In this document: in pieces, positions 1-9,656 of the stretch | How positions within the stretch are numbered: position 1 is the stretch's first letter | Layout: each line of letters begins with the position of its first letter | Assembly (NCBI GenBank): GCA_947591785.1 | Contig: CANQDK010000001.1 | Span: forward strand, 1 to 64,000 | Origin: an uncultured Clostridia bacterium | GTDB taxonomy: Bacteria; Bacillota; Clostridia; Christensenellales; UBA1242 | Length of the DNA stretch: 64,000 bases | Direction of reading: 5' to 3' | Program-made: the position numbers and the translations under genes | The notes under the pieces: model-generated | Seen by the model: only the letters and a program-made list of their open reading frames with translations | The model's database searches: none | Told to the model about the DNA's origin: nothing

Positions 1-1
1 T

Positions 2-1504
2 ATGTATGCTTATACTGGGCAAAATACCAATTTGTTTGAAGGCAAAACAATCACAAGAATTGGCGTGCCACTAGAAAGTTTGGAGAAAAAGGGAGACGAA
101 CTTCCATATCTTGATATGTATTTAATCCCTACCTACAAAGATGAAAATGGTGTAACACCAGACCCAGCAAGTGACGACGTTATAGAAAAAAGAAAAGACC
201 ATAGTATATTGACAAATAACATACTTCCTGAACGTTTAGAAATAAAATCTGAGTCAGAATACCAGTCAGAACTGAGGGATTTGGAGAAAGGACGTACTTG
301 GGTGGATTTTGACTGTCGTTATGTTGTTCCAGATGGCTACACGCTTGCTTTCTGTGGCGATGGTGGTGGCTTTGATTGGCTTCTAGCGCACAGTAATACT
401 AGTGAGGGTAGTGAAGTAGAGCGATTGGGATTGGCCAAAATTCCATATTATACTCCAATGAATTCTATTTCGGGATTAGGCAAAAATGGGGAGCCGTCGG
501 GTGATTGGACCACTTATAGTGGTCAAGCTGAGCCTACCAAATTGCTTTTTGACATCTATTATGAAGTTGAATGGTCGCCAGCTCAACAAATTGCAAGGCT
601 TGAAGAACTTGAATGGGAGGCAACCGAAATGGATAGACTCCGTTCCAAAGTTGGTGGCAAGTATATCTCCATCCTTGGCGACAGCATAAGCACCTTTGAC
701 GGCTATTCAAATGAATATGAAACTCAAAACAAAGATATAAAGAATAACGGCACAGGCTTAACTGAAGATCCAAATGATCACAACTATTATGGCAACGCTA
801 CGGCATATCCAAGACTTGCTAGCATATCGGTAGAGGACACCTGGTGGATGAGGACAATCAATCAGGCAGGCTTGGAATTGTGCGTAAACAACTCAAGTGC
901 TGGAGATTTGGTGTCAGTGGAAGCCGGACATATAAGTTCTGGCGGAGGACGTTCTACACAACTTCACGACAACACCACAAAAAATAGTGAAGACCCAACA
1001 ATTTCATCTGATCCAGCAAATCAGGATCAAAACGAAGATATTTATCCAGACATTGTTGCAATCTATTTTGGTATAAATGATTTTACGAATAATTGTATAA
1101 AAGAGAATTTTGACGAAAGCGTAAAGGAGTTTGAAACCAATTACAAACTGATCGTCAACAAAATTATGGAAACATATGGCTCAAAAAAAGAAGACTTCAA
1201 ACTCTTTGTGTTCACACTTTTCCCAGAAGAAGGTGTTAGTAAAGACTACCATCCCACTCTCGATAAATTCCCAGACGAGGAAAAATATCAAGAAGCATTG
1301 GATAAATACAACACTGTCATCAGAAGTATTGCACTAGACAATCGCAAGATTGAGGTTGTGGACCTTGCCAAAAAATATCACCTTTCAAGGGATGAATTCA
1401 AGCCTTACGCCTTGCAAGATAGTTTGCATCCAAATGAAAGAGGTATGAGATTGATGTCAAATGCTTTCCTTGAAGAACTTTACAGAGTGTATGTTGGCAA
1501 ATAA
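2..1504 (+). CDS. SGNH/GDSL-type hydrolase with unknown N-terminal region (5' end probably truncated by window edge)
   Basis: C-terminal half has GDSL-like block 'KYISILGDSISTFDGYSNEY', 'YFGINDF' and late 'DSLHPNERG' (catalytic D/H block). Open at the window start. Confidence 0.75.
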   Translation: MYAYTGQNTNLFEGKTITRIGVPLESLEKKGDELPYLDMYLIPTYKDENGVTPDPASDDVIEKRKDHSILTNNILPERLEIKSESEYQSELRDLEKGRTWVDFDCRYVVPDGYTLAFCGDGGGFDWLLAHSNTSEGSEVERLGLAKIPYYTPMNSISGLGKNGEPSGDWTTYSGQAEPTKLLFDIYYEVEWSPAQQIARLEELEWEATEMDRLRSKVGGKYISILGDSISTFDGYSNEYETQNKDIKNNGTGLTEDPNDHNYYGNATAYPRLASISVEDTWWMRTINQAGLELCVNNSSAGDLVSVEAGHISSGGGRSTQLHDNTTKNSEDPTISSDPANQDQNEDIYPDIVAIYFGINDFTNNCIKENFDESVKEFETNYKLIVNKIMETYGSKKEDFKLFVFTLFPEEGVSKDYHPTLDKFPDEEKYQEALDKYNTVIRSIALDNRKIEVVDLAKKYHLSRDEFKPYALQDSLHPNERGMRLMSNAFLEELYRVYVGK

Positions 1505-1517
1505 AATTTAATTATTT

Positions 1518-1550
1518 TGAAAAAGGTTTACAATTTGTAAGCCTTTTTTC
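1518..1550 (+). terminator. Rho-independent terminator after SGNH gene
   Basis: AAAAGG-TTTACAA / TTGTAA-GCCTTTTTT stem followed by T-rich tract. Confidence 0.6.
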
Positions 1551-1611
1551 TTTGTTTTATTTGCAAAGTGGTAATTATAAAAAACAATTTTGTGCTTGAA
1601 ATTACTGATTA

Positions 1612-1642
1612 AAAAAGACTGAAAATCATTTTCAGTCTTTTT
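1612..1642. terminator. Bidirectional hairpin terminator between convergent genes
   Basis: Perfect AAAAAGACTGAAAA-TCA-TTTTCAGTCTTTTT. Confidence 0.75.
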
Positions 1643-1646
1643 ATTT

Positions 1647-2177
1647 TTATTTTGTTTTTTCAGAGTTGATTTTTGGCAAATTTGCAGTTTCTTCCTGAGA
1701 TTTTTCTATGAATAACAAAATTTGTTCGACAGTTTGTGTTTCTTTTGTTGTAAGGTTTAGTTTCTCTTTGTTTTCATTATAAAAATTGAAGATTTCTTTT
1801 GGATTGTTTTTCATTATGCTGAAAGCCCACCAATCCAAAACCATTTCGGCAACATATACTTTTGGCATTTCTTCGTTGTTAATTTTCCAGTATTCTGGGT
1901 GATGCGGATTTCTTGATTTATGCAAAGTTTTTGCTTGCTCAAAACTGTTTTTTGCTTTGTCTTTGTTGCCGTAAAAATATTCAGCGTATGGAAAAAATTC
2001 ATCTTCTTGGAATTTTGAATTGTCATGAATCTTCACATTTTTTGAAAGCAAAGATAGTTCTTCCTTGTTTAAAATTTCTTTCAAGAAAGGTTTTGATATA
2101 TAAAATGCCTTTTCAACACATTTTTTGTGTTTGTTTATGTAATCTTTATAATCTCTAACAGTTTTGTTTGTTTTCAT
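1647..2177 (-). CDS. DUF5662-like protein
   Basis: Motifs 'IHDNSKFQEDEFFPYAEYFYG', 'HHPEYW', 'AEMVLDWWAFS' typical of this uncharacterised family. Confidence 0.65.
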   Translation of the reverse strand: MKTNKTVRDYKDYINKHKKCVEKAFYISKPFLKEILNKEELSLLSKNVKIHDNSKFQEDEFFPYAEYFYGNKDKAKNSFEQAKTLHKSRNPHHPEYWKINNEEMPKVYVAEMVLDWWAFSIMKNNPKEIFNFYNENKEKLNLTTKETQTVEQILLFIEKSQEETANLPKINSEKTK

Positions 2178-2247
2178 ATTTGCACATATTCCTTATGCAA
2201 TATTTAGTATGATTAATATTTTTTATTTGGCAGAGAGTTTGTGAATT

Positions 2248-2649
2248 TTATGCAATACTTTCAACAGAAGTCACCGTTATTATAATTACACCCTTTGGTG
2301 TGGCTGTATCATTGTTGAAAAATTCATTGCACAATTCAAAATATTTACCTTTTGTATAATATTTTGCTTTTCCTGTAATTCTTACACCTGCCCACTTTTC
2401 GTTAAATGATGTTAATACTACATTTGGATTGTTTAAAACATTATCTGGCGTGTGTATCATTTCATTATTAGATAATAGTAGAGTTTTGTTATCTAAAACT
2501 TTAATATCACTAACAACAGCTAAATTTGGTTTATTTTCTTTTGTAATAGTTGCTATATGCATTGGATGATTCTCTAATAGTTTTTTTAATGTATCTAATT
2601 TTATTTCATCCAATGGTTTTGTTTTATTGTCATTGTTTTTCATTTCCAT
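2248..2649 (-). CDS. Pyridoxamine 5'-phosphate oxidase-like flavin-binding family protein
   Basis: 'HIATITKENKPNLAVVSDIKVLDNKTLLLSNNEM...VVLTSFNEKWAGVRITGKAKYYTKGKYFE' split-barrel pattern. Confidence 0.75.
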   Translation of the reverse strand: MEMKNNDNKTKPLDEIKLDTLKKLLENHPMHIATITKENKPNLAVVSDIKVLDNKTLLLSNNEMIHTPDNVLNNPNVVLTSFNEKWAGVRITGKAKYYTKGKYFELCNEFFNNDTATPKGVIIITVTSVESIA

Positions 2650-2752
2650 ATCTCCTTCATGATTATATCAAATCTTAAAAATAATTACAAAACATTCTTT
2701 TAAGGAAAAATACGAAGCACTTGTTATTCAAATGTTTCGTATGAGTCGCTTT

Positions 2753-2843
2753 TGGCGGAAACGGTGGGATTCGAACCCACGTGCCGATTTCTCGACAACC
2801 GCATTTCGAGTGCGGCTCGGTGCGACCTCTTCGATACGTTTCC
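2753..2843 (-). tRNA. tRNA-Ser(CGA)
   Basis: Minus strand GGAAACG...CCGCA-CTCGAAA-TGCGG...GGTTCGAATCC...CGTTTCCGCCA; long variable arm, anticodon CGA, encoded CCA. Confidence 0.93.
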
Positions 2844-2979
2844 AATTCTTCTTATATCTTAGCATTTTTTAATTTTTTTTGCAACATTTATTTATACTTC
2901 TCTTTTTCTTGCTTTAAAATAATTTTGAAAAAAATTGTAAAATTTTGAAAAGTTATTTGTGAATTTTTTTATTTTATGC

Positions 2980-2985
2980 TATAAT
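2980..2985 (+). promoter_or_regulatory. Extended -10 promoter (TGCTATAAT) upstream of Spo0A_C-like gene
   Basis: TATAAT preceded by TGC, ~24 nt upstream of the ATG at 3009, with GAGGAG SD. Confidence 0.5.
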
Positions 2986-3008
2986 TTGTCTAAAAAGAGG
3001 AGTGTGTT

Positions 3009-3383
3009 ATGGATAAAACAGAAAAAGAAGTTAAATTATTTCTTTTAAGAGTGGGGATTAAATGTGACCATGTGGGTTACACATACTTGGAAAAAATTAT
3101 CTTAAATTGTATTAAAGACCCAACTCTCTTTAAAAATCTTAAAGAAGTTTACTTTCGTATCGCCGAGGAGTATCATGAAAAGAACCCTCTTAGAGTTGAG
3201 GCAAATATGAGTAATGCGATTAATTTTGCATTCAAAAATAAAAAATTGGAGGGATTGAATAAGCTGTTTGGTGTCAAAATGGTTGATAGTTCTCATAAGC
3301 CAACTTGTGCTGAACTTATTCGTCTTGGAACTGAATACATAAATATGGGGCTTTATAAAAATTTTGTCTGGGAAGAAGCATGA
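3009..3383 (+). CDS. Standalone Spo0A C-terminal (effector) domain-like DNA-binding protein
   Basis: 'LLRVGIKCDHVGYTYLEKIILNCIKDPTLF..LKEVYFRIAEEYHEKNPLRVEANMSNAINFAF...LNKLFGVKM...KPTCAELI' matches the Spo0A_C pattern; no receiver domain. Confidence 0.75.
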   Translation: MDKTEKEVKLFLLRVGIKCDHVGYTYLEKIILNCIKDPTLFKNLKEVYFRIAEEYHEKNPLRVEANMSNAINFAFKNKKLEGLNKLFGVKMVDSSHKPTCAELIRLGTEYINMGLYKNFVWEEA

Positions 3384-3551
3384 TAAAACTGAAATATGAA
3401 AATTATACTATAATTTAATTTCATAATCTTCTCTTTTCAAAAATTCTATTGATATTTTCAAATTCTTTTTTATTTCTTTTGTAGCAAAAATTGTAGAGAT
3501 TACTTTTTTCGTTAAAAAAATGACAAATAAATTTTGTCATTTCAATTTCTT

Positions 3552-3626
3552 TGGCAGGGGTGGCAGGATTTGAACCTACGAATGCAAGAATCAAAATCTT
3601 GTGCCTTACCACTTGGCGACACCCCT
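3552..3626 (-). tRNA. tRNA-Gln(TTG)
   Basis: AGGGGTGTCGCCAAGTGGTAAGGCACAAGATTTTGATTCTTGCATTCGTAGGTTCAAATCCTGCCACCCCTGCCA, anticodon TTG. Confidence 0.93.
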
Positions 3627-3737
3627 TTATCATATTGCTTAGAGGTTTTTCAAATTTTTAATCTGCTGTGGCTTGACTGGAATTTGTGTTTTTTTAATTG
3701 AAAATAAGCATCGTTACTTAAATTTCTTCGCTTAATG

Positions 3738-3792
3738 CTGGGACTTGTCCCAGGTTCGCTTGCCTACGGCAAGACAAAATTTTCAATTTTGT
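3738..3792. repeat. Three consecutive perfect inverted repeats (stem-loops)
   Basis: CTGGGAC-TT-GTCCCAG (3738-3753), CTTGCC-TAC-GGCAAG (3759-3773), ACAAAATT-TTC-AATTTTGT (3774-3792). Confidence 0.8.
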
Positions 3793-3826
3793 AATCACGG
3801 GCAAATGTTATGCAGGTTTTGTCTGC

Positions 3827-3902
3827 TGGTGGCTCGCCCGGGATTCGAACCCGGGACCCCTTGATTAAAAGTCAAGTGCTCTACCGACTGAGCTAGCGAA
3901 CC
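3827..3902 (-). tRNA. tRNA-Lys(TTT)
   Basis: GGTTCGCTAGCTCAGTCGGTAGAGCACTTGACTTTTAATCAAGGGGTCCCGGGTTCGAATCCCGGGCGAGCCACCA. Confidence 0.95.
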
Positions 3903-3916
3903 ATATTTATTTAATT

Positions 3917-3992
3917 TGGCAGGGGTGGTAGGATTCGAACCTACGCAATGTTGGAATCAGAATCCAATGCCTTACCACTTGGCGACACCCCT
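3917..3992 (-). tRNA. tRNA-Gln(CTG)
   Basis: AGGGGTGTCGCCAAGTGGTAAGGCATTGGATTCTGATTCCAA...CCACCCCTGCCA, anticodon CTG. Confidence 0.93.
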
Positions 3993-4017
3993 TAATCCGC
4001 AAAAGCGGAATATTAAG

Positions 4018-4094
4018 TGGGGTGATCTAAGGGGGTCGAACCCTTGACCTCCAGAGCCACAATCTGGCGCTCTACCAACTGAGCTAAGACCACC
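4018..4094 (-). tRNA. tRNA-His(GTG)
   Basis: GGTGGTCTTAGCTCAGTTGGTAGAGCGCCAGATTGTGGCTCTGG...AGATCACCCCA with extra 5' G(-1). Confidence 0.95.
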
Positions 4095-4099
4095 ACATT

Positions 4100-4176
<77 letters not shown>

Positions 4177-4179
4177 AGG

Positions 4180-4253
4180 TGGAGCAGGTGAAGGGAATCG
4201 GACCCTCGCAACCAGCTTGGAAGGCTAGTGTTCTACCACTGAACTACACCTGC
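4180..4253 (-). tRNA. tRNA-Gly(TCC)
   Basis: GCAGGTGTAGTTCAGTGGTAGAACACTAGCCTTCCAAGCTGG...CACCTGCTCCA. Confidence 0.95.
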
Positions 4254-4265
4254 AAACGCCCTATT

Positions 4266-4294
4266 AGTCTAACACAAGAAAAAATAAATGTCAA
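4266..4294 (-). promoter_or_regulatory. SigmaA-type promoter of the six-tRNA operon
   Basis: Minus strand TTGACA (4294-4289), 17-nt spacer, TAGACT (4271-4266), just upstream of tRNA-Gly. Confidence 0.7.
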
Positions 4295-4716
4295 GAAAAA
4301 ATACTAAAAAAATAAAAAAAGAATAAAAGATTTTTTTTATTTAAATGAGAAGTATAAGAATTTGTGTTGATTTTGAAAGCCTAATGCCAATAATTAATTA
4401 GTTCACGAAAATATTTAATTTGCAAAAAATTACTTTGACTCAACATCTTCTGTTAAAAATTTAGATTATATTAATAGTTAATTAGTTTATGAATATAACA
4501 AATTAGTAATGGCAATATTTAAGAAGAAATGCAAAAGTATTAGTTTATGAAAAAAAACTATTAATAGATTTAATTTAGTATAAAATTAATTAATACAAAT
4601 TTAATATGGTTATTTTTATTTGACTTTAAAAATTTAAAAATGTTACAATCATTATTGATAATCTTTGAATGAGATTAGCAAAAATTTTACATAATAAATT
4701 CAAATGGGAGGTGTTT

Positions 4717-5508
4717 ATGAATTTAGGATTAAATGGTAGAGTTGTGATTGTTACTGGTGCGGCTTCTGGTATTGGCAAACAGGTTGCTGTTGCCTATGCA
4801 CAAGAAGGGGCAAAACTTGCTCTTGCAGACATAAATCTTGATGGCTTAAAGAAAGTTAAAAAAGAATTGAAAGGTGCAGAGGTTTACATTGAAGAAGTTG
4901 ATGTTACTAATGCTGAAAGTTGTGAAACCTTTATCAAAAATGTTGTAAAAAAATATAAAAAAATTGATGTCCTTGTTAATAATGCTGGAACAGCAAAAAT
5001 GGGAGATATGGAAACTTTCCCTGAAAAAACTTTTAGACAACACGCTGAACTTATGATGTATGCTCCTGTTCGCTTAATTAATTTGTGTATTCCTCATTTT
5101 AAGAAAAATGGTTGGGGAAGTGTTGTCAACACCGCTTCAATTTTTGGAAAACAACCTGGTGGACTTATCAGTTATGACACAATTAAAGCAGCTGATATTA
5201 TGATAACAAAGGATTATTCTTCTTATTGTGCACCATTTAATGTCAATGTTAATGCTGTTTGTCCTGGCCCTGTTGATACACCTCTATGGCATGCCGATGG
5301 ACAACTTGGTGATCAACTTGCAAGTGCAACAGGAATGGAAAAGGATTCTGCAATTGAGTGGTTTGCAAAAACAAATATCCCTATGGGAAGATATGCAAAG
5401 CCAGAAGAAATTGCAAGTGCAATCGTGTTCTTGTCAAGCGAACCAGCACACTATATTACAGGTGTTGCACTTAATGTTGATGGCGGAATGGTTAAGAGTC
5501 TTTTGTAA
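4717..5508 (+). CDS. SDR-family NAD(P)-dependent oxidoreductase
   Basis: Rossmann 'VIVTGAASGIGKQ', 'NNAG', 'SYDTIK', C-term 'ITGVALNVDGGM'. ATG at 4717 has GGGAGG SD, so start is shorter than ORF track. Confidence 0.9.
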   Translation: MNLGLNGRVVIVTGAASGIGKQVAVAYAQEGAKLALADINLDGLKKVKKELKGAEVYIEEVDVTNAESCETFIKNVVKKYKKIDVLVNNAGTAKMGDMETFPEKTFRQHAELMMYAPVRLINLCIPHFKKNGWGSVVNTASIFGKQPGGLISYDTIKAADIMITKDYSSYCAPFNVNVNAVCPGPVDTPLWHADGQLGDQLASATGMEKDSAIEWFAKTNIPMGRYAKPEEIASAIVFLSSEPAHYITGVALNVDGGMVKSLL

Positions 5509-5640
5509 TTTAAATAATTAAATGAAAATTGAAAAAATGTTTAAAAAATTTAAAGAAAATAATAAAAATAATTAAGATATAAATTTTAAACAAATAAAAA
5601 AATAGATTAGATTTAAGGAATTTAAATATTTTTCAAGGAA

Positions 5641-5675
5641 ATAAAACGGAGAAATCCGTTTTATTTTTATTTTTC
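5641..5675 (+). terminator. Rho-independent terminator
   Basis: ATAAAACGGA-GAAA-TCCGTTTTAT then T-rich. Confidence 0.75.
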
Positions 5676-5754
5676 TTAAAAAAGTTTATTAAAAAATGTT
5701 TTTTATTTTTAAAAATTAATATTTTTATGCTAAAATAAAAAATGATGGTAGATA

Positions 5755-7893
5755 ATGAATAAAACTAGCAAAATTTTAAATTCTCGTCCAATTTTCTATG
5801 GTTTTTTAGCATTGCTGTTGGCAATTTCAACAGCAAAATTTATTTTTGAAGGAAATTTAAAATATATAATTTTTGATGCTTTAATTCTTATCCTTGTTTT
5901 TGCTTATTGTCTTTGGAAAAAGAGATTTAAAATTTTAATCTTTATTTTTGCAATTTTCACCTTTGGACTTGGTTGGTTTTTTGTGGGAATGGGCTCTTTT
6001 GTTGGAAGAGAAATAAAAGACAGTGTTAATGTTGTTGGGCGTATTTCTGATGATATTAAAATGTCATATTACGATGACGATGCAACGGTGATTTTAAAAG
6101 ATGTTAGAGTTAATTCTAATAAAATTGGAAATATTAGATTAACAATTTCAGATTTTGATTTAGAAATAGGAGATGTCATTTCTTTTACAACAAAACTCGA
6201 TAATGTGAAAATGTTTGAACTTGGAACTTTCAATTTATCCGCATATCGAGATAAAACTCCTTACATAGCACAAGTTTCTTCAAAAGACATTTCTATTCAA
6301 GGGAAAAATAAAATCTCTTTTGATGAAAAGTGTCGCATGGCGGTAAAGTCCACTCTTTTTAAAAATATGGGAAAGGAGAATGGTGCTTACGCTTATGCTA
6401 TTCTCTTTGGTGACAAAAATGAACTGTCGTCTGATATTTACAATTCTTTTGTTTCTGCAGGGATTGTCCATCTCTTAACAACGTCAGGACTTCATGTAAG
6501 TTTTTTAATTGCAATTTTGGCTTTTATTTTAAAGAAATTGCATCTTAAAATAATTCCAAATTTGATTCTATGTTTTGGATTTTTGTTGTTTTATTCCTAT
6601 TTGTGTGGTTTTACACCATCAATATTGAGAGCTGGTTTGATGGGACTTGTTTTATTTTTCACAAGGTTGAGCGGAAAATGTTATGATAATTTAAATTCAC
6701 TCGGTTTTTCTGGTTGCTTAATTTTGCTGTTTTCTCCATTGTCGGCACTTGATAATGGTTTTCTTATGAGTTTCTTTTGTGTTTTATCAATCTTTATGAT
6801 TGCACCTTTTATGATAAAATATTTGAAAAAGATTTTTCCTAAATTTATCGCAGAAAGTTTTGCTGTCTCGGTTTCCGCCAGTTTGGGTATTTTGCCTTTT
6901 TGTGGAAGAATTTTTGCAAATTTCAACTTTTTATCTTTCTTTGTAAATCTTATTGTTATACCAATTTTCACAATAATTTTTCCAATTATGTTTGTTTTTA
7001 GTTTTCTTTGCACTTTTCTGCCATTTTTAGGTTTTATGCTTAAATTATGTAATTTTGGGCTTGATTTGATAAAAAATATTGCAGATTTCTTCGGACAAAC
7101 AAAACTTCAAACAAATTTAAAACCAATAGATATTTTTGTTGAAGCGGGATTTTTTGTAACCTTATTTGCATTTAGTGGATTTATTATTGTAAATAAAAAA
7201 TTTAGAAAATTGATTTGCCTGTCTTTATTGGTTTTGTGCGGGTTTCTCTATGCTCTAACTTATGTTCAACTACCAGTTGGTTCGTCAATTGTTTATGGCT
7301 TTGATGGTTCATACAGCACTCTAATTTTGACAAATAGTTCAAACGAAAGTGTCATAGTTGATTTTGGAGATGAAGAATATTGTCAAAGGCTTCTAAATTT
7401 GTTGGGTGTGAAAAACATTTCCACAGGATTTGTTCTTCAAAAACCAACTGTCTTAATCGATTCTGCACGAGAAATTGGTGTTTCAAATTTAATAAGATGT
7501 GATGAAGGGCAGGGGTATGACGAAGAAGTTGTTTATTCTCCTGATGCAACTGGAGTTGTGGGTGGATTTAATTTTAAGTATCGTTTCTATGGCAATACAT
7601 TGATTGGGCTTGAAATTAAATTTGATAAAACAAGTGTGTTTGTTCTGCGGGATAGAAATACAACAGAAAAAGCGTTACAAGAGATTTCAAATGTAAATTA
7701 TGATTTTGTTGTGCTTGGAAAACATGAAAAATATGCAAAATATTTTTCAAAATCAAAAATTTTGGCTTATAATGAAAATGAAGTGAGTCAAAGTGAAACA
7801 GAACAAAATAGATTCTTCTCAACTTTTCAAAGAAATGGGAATGTCAAAATTGATATTATTGACAAAAAATATACAAGGAGGTGTTTGGATTGA
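5755..7893 (+). CDS. comEC: ComEC/Rec2-family DNA uptake channel protein with degenerate C-terminal MBL-like domain
   Basis: 'HLLTTSGLHVSFLIAIL', 'PSILRAGLMG', multi-TM core; followed by holA as in many Firmicutes. Confidence 0.85.
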   Translation: MNKTSKILNSRPIFYGFLALLLAISTAKFIFEGNLKYIIFDALILILVFAYCLWKKRFKILIFIFAIFTFGLGWFFVGMGSFVGREIKDSVNVVGRISDDIKMSYYDDDATVILKDVRVNSNKIGNIRLTISDFDLEIGDVISFTTKLDNVKMFELGTFNLSAYRDKTPYIAQVSSKDISIQGKNKISFDEKCRMAVKSTLFKNMGKENGAYAYAILFGDKNELSSDIYNSFVSAGIVHLLTTSGLHVSFLIAILAFILKKLHLKIIPNLILCFGFLLFYSYLCGFTPSILRAGLMGLVLFFTRLSGKCYDNLNSLGFSGCLILLFSPLSALDNGFLMSFFCVLSIFMIAPFMIKYLKKIFPKFIAESFAVSVSASLGILPFCGRIFANFNFLSFFVNLIVIPIFTIIFPIMFVFSFLCTFLPFLGFMLKLCNFGLDLIKNIADFFGQTKLQTNLKPIDIFVEAGFFVTLFAFSGFIIVNKKFRKLICLSLLVLCGFLYALTYVQLPVGSSIVYGFDGSYSTLILTNSSNESVIVDFGDEEYCQRLLNLLGVKNISTGFVLQKPTVLIDSAREIGVSNLIRCDEGQGYDEEVVYSPDATGVVGGFNFKYRFYGNTLIGLEIKFDKTSVFVLRDRNTTEKALQEISNVNYDFVVLGKHEKYAKYFSKSKILAYNENEVSQSETEQNRFFSTFQRNGNVKIDIIDKKYTRRCLD

Positions 7894-8822
7894 AAACGCT
7901 AAAAATGAGATTACAAAAAAAAGTTGAAACATGTTATGTTATTCAAGGTGAAGATGTGCTTTTATATGATAAGGCTTTGGAGTTAATTAAAAAAGCATCA
8001 AATTTACAAATTGAAGATTTTAATTTTATTGTTTTTGATGAAGATAGTTTTGTTGAACAAAAATTTTTGGATAGTTTACAAACTCTTCCTATTGGAAGTG
8101 AGAAACGTATTGTTCTGTTGAAAAATGTTACTAAATTTAGTGATAATTTCAAAAAAAATCTTCAAAATTATACAAAAAATCCCGTTTTAAGCACTGTTTT
8201 AGTTATTTTTGACTTTTTTAATAAATTTGATTTTATAATAAGCGAAAAAATAAGTGCAAAAAGACTTGATGATAAAAGTTTGGAAGAAATTGTTGTGTCA
8301 GAATTAAAAAAATATGATAAAACAATTACTGCAAGTGCTTGTCAAAAATTGATTGAATCCTGTTGCAACTATTATTCATTGATTAAAAATGAACTTGATA
8401 AATTAATTGCTTGTGTCGATGAAGAAATAACAGAAAAAACAATAGACAAGCTTGTGTGTAAGGAAACTGAATTTACTGTTTATGAATTGACAGAAGCTTT
8501 ATCGAGAAGAGATGCAGATAAAGCAGTTGGACTTTTAAATTTAATGAACAAAGACACAAAAACATTTAATTTGATTTTAAATCATTTTAGAAGATTGTTT
8601 TTTTCAGCAATAAGTGACCTTTCTGATAAGGAACTTTCCGAGTTGTTTGGTGTAAAAGAATTTGCAATTATAAAAGCAAGACAACTTGCAAAAAACTTTA
8701 CGAAATTGCAATTAAAAAATATTTATGAAATGCTAAATGATGTTGATTTTTATATCAAGTATGGGCAAATGCAGATTGAAAATGCACTTTTTTATTTGAT
8801 TTTTGGAATTTTGTATTGCTAA
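7890..8822 (+). CDS. holA: DNA polymerase III subunit delta
   Basis: 'CYVIQGEDVLLYDKALELI', 'GSEKRIVLLKNVTKF', 'YYSLIKNELDKLIA', 'YELTEALSRRDADKAVGLLN'. Likely TTG start at 7890 with AAGGAGG SD; overlaps the comEC end. Confidence 0.85.
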   Translation: MKTLKMRLQKKVETCYVIQGEDVLLYDKALELIKKASNLQIEDFNFIVFDEDSFVEQKFLDSLQTLPIGSEKRIVLLKNVTKFSDNFKKNLQNYTKNPVLSTVLVIFDFFNKFDFIISEKISAKRLDDKSLEEIVVSELKKYDKTITASACQKLIESCCNYYSLIKNELDKLIACVDEEITEKTIDKLVCKETEFTVYELTEALSRRDADKAVGLLNLMNKDTKTFNLILNHFRRLFFSAISDLSDKELSELFGVKEFAIIKARQLAKNFTKLQLKNIYEMLNDVDFYIKYGQMQIENALFYLIFGILYC

Positions 8823-9062
8823 AATATTTATTGGTAAAATATGAAACAAATAAGGTAAAAATATCTTATGGAAATTAATGAAAAAATTAAAAAAATATTT
8901 AACTACATTAAAAATAATAACGATAAATTAAAAATTAGAAAACAAAATATATTAAGAAAAAAGTAAAACAAATAAAAAAATAAATAAGCAACGCAATTAA
9001 ATATAAATAAATAAAAATATGCGGATAAATTATTAAAAATAAAACAAAAGAGGTGAATTTTT

Positions 9063-9656
9063 ATGGAATTAGAAGAAATAAAGCAAGAATTTCTTGAAAT
9101 ATTTTATGATAATATTGAAAGAGAGGGAGCAGACGCACTGTTGGAATATCTTGAAAAAACAGATTTTTTCACAGCACCTGCGTCAGGAAGAAGACATTCA
9201 AATTTTGCAGGTGGACTTTGCTTACATAGTGTAAATGTTTACAAAAGATATTTAAAACTTCTTCAAAATGAATATGGTGACAAATGGAGTGAAGTCATTT
9301 CTCCTGAAAGCGTGGCTATAATTGGACTTTTGCATGATATTTGCAAAGTCAACACCTATTCTGTTGAAATGAGAAATGTAAAAGTTGATGGAGAATGGAT
9401 TCAAAAGCCATTTTATAAATATGGTGACACTCTTCCGTACGGACATGGTGAAAAATCTGTTTATATGATTTCTGGATTTATGCGATTGACTCGTGAAGAA
9501 GCAATGGCGATAAATTGGCACATGGGTGCGTTTGATAGCAGGGCGATTCAAAACAGTGGAATTATTGCAGATGTTTTCTATCGCTATCCAACAGCATTTC
9601 TTTTCCATATTGCAGATTATATGGCAACCTATCTTGACGAAAAAATTGTTGATTAA
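9063..9656 (+). CDS. HD-domain hydrolase
   Basis: 'GGLCLHSVNVYKRY', 'IIGLLHDICKVNTY', 'HGEKSVYM', 'AINWHMGAFD' HD-superfamily pattern. Confidence 0.8.
   Translation: MELEEIKQEFLEIFYDNIEREGADALLEYLEKTDFFTAPASGRRHSNFAGGLCLHSVNVYKRYLKLLQNEYGDKWSEVISPESVAIIGLLHDICKVNTYSVEMRNVKVDGEWIQKPFYKYGDTLPYGHGEKSVYMISGFMRLTREEAMAINWHMGAFDSRAIQNSGIIADVFYRYPTAFLFHIADYMATYLDEKIVD

Noticed and set aside
3421-3633. 70-aa minus-strand ORF
   Set aside because: Overlaps tRNA-Gln(TTG); no domain.
8868-8966. 32-codon Lys/Asn/Ile-rich ORF after holA
   Set aside because: Composition is indistinguishable from AT-rich noncoding DNA; no domain; no sign of rpsT.
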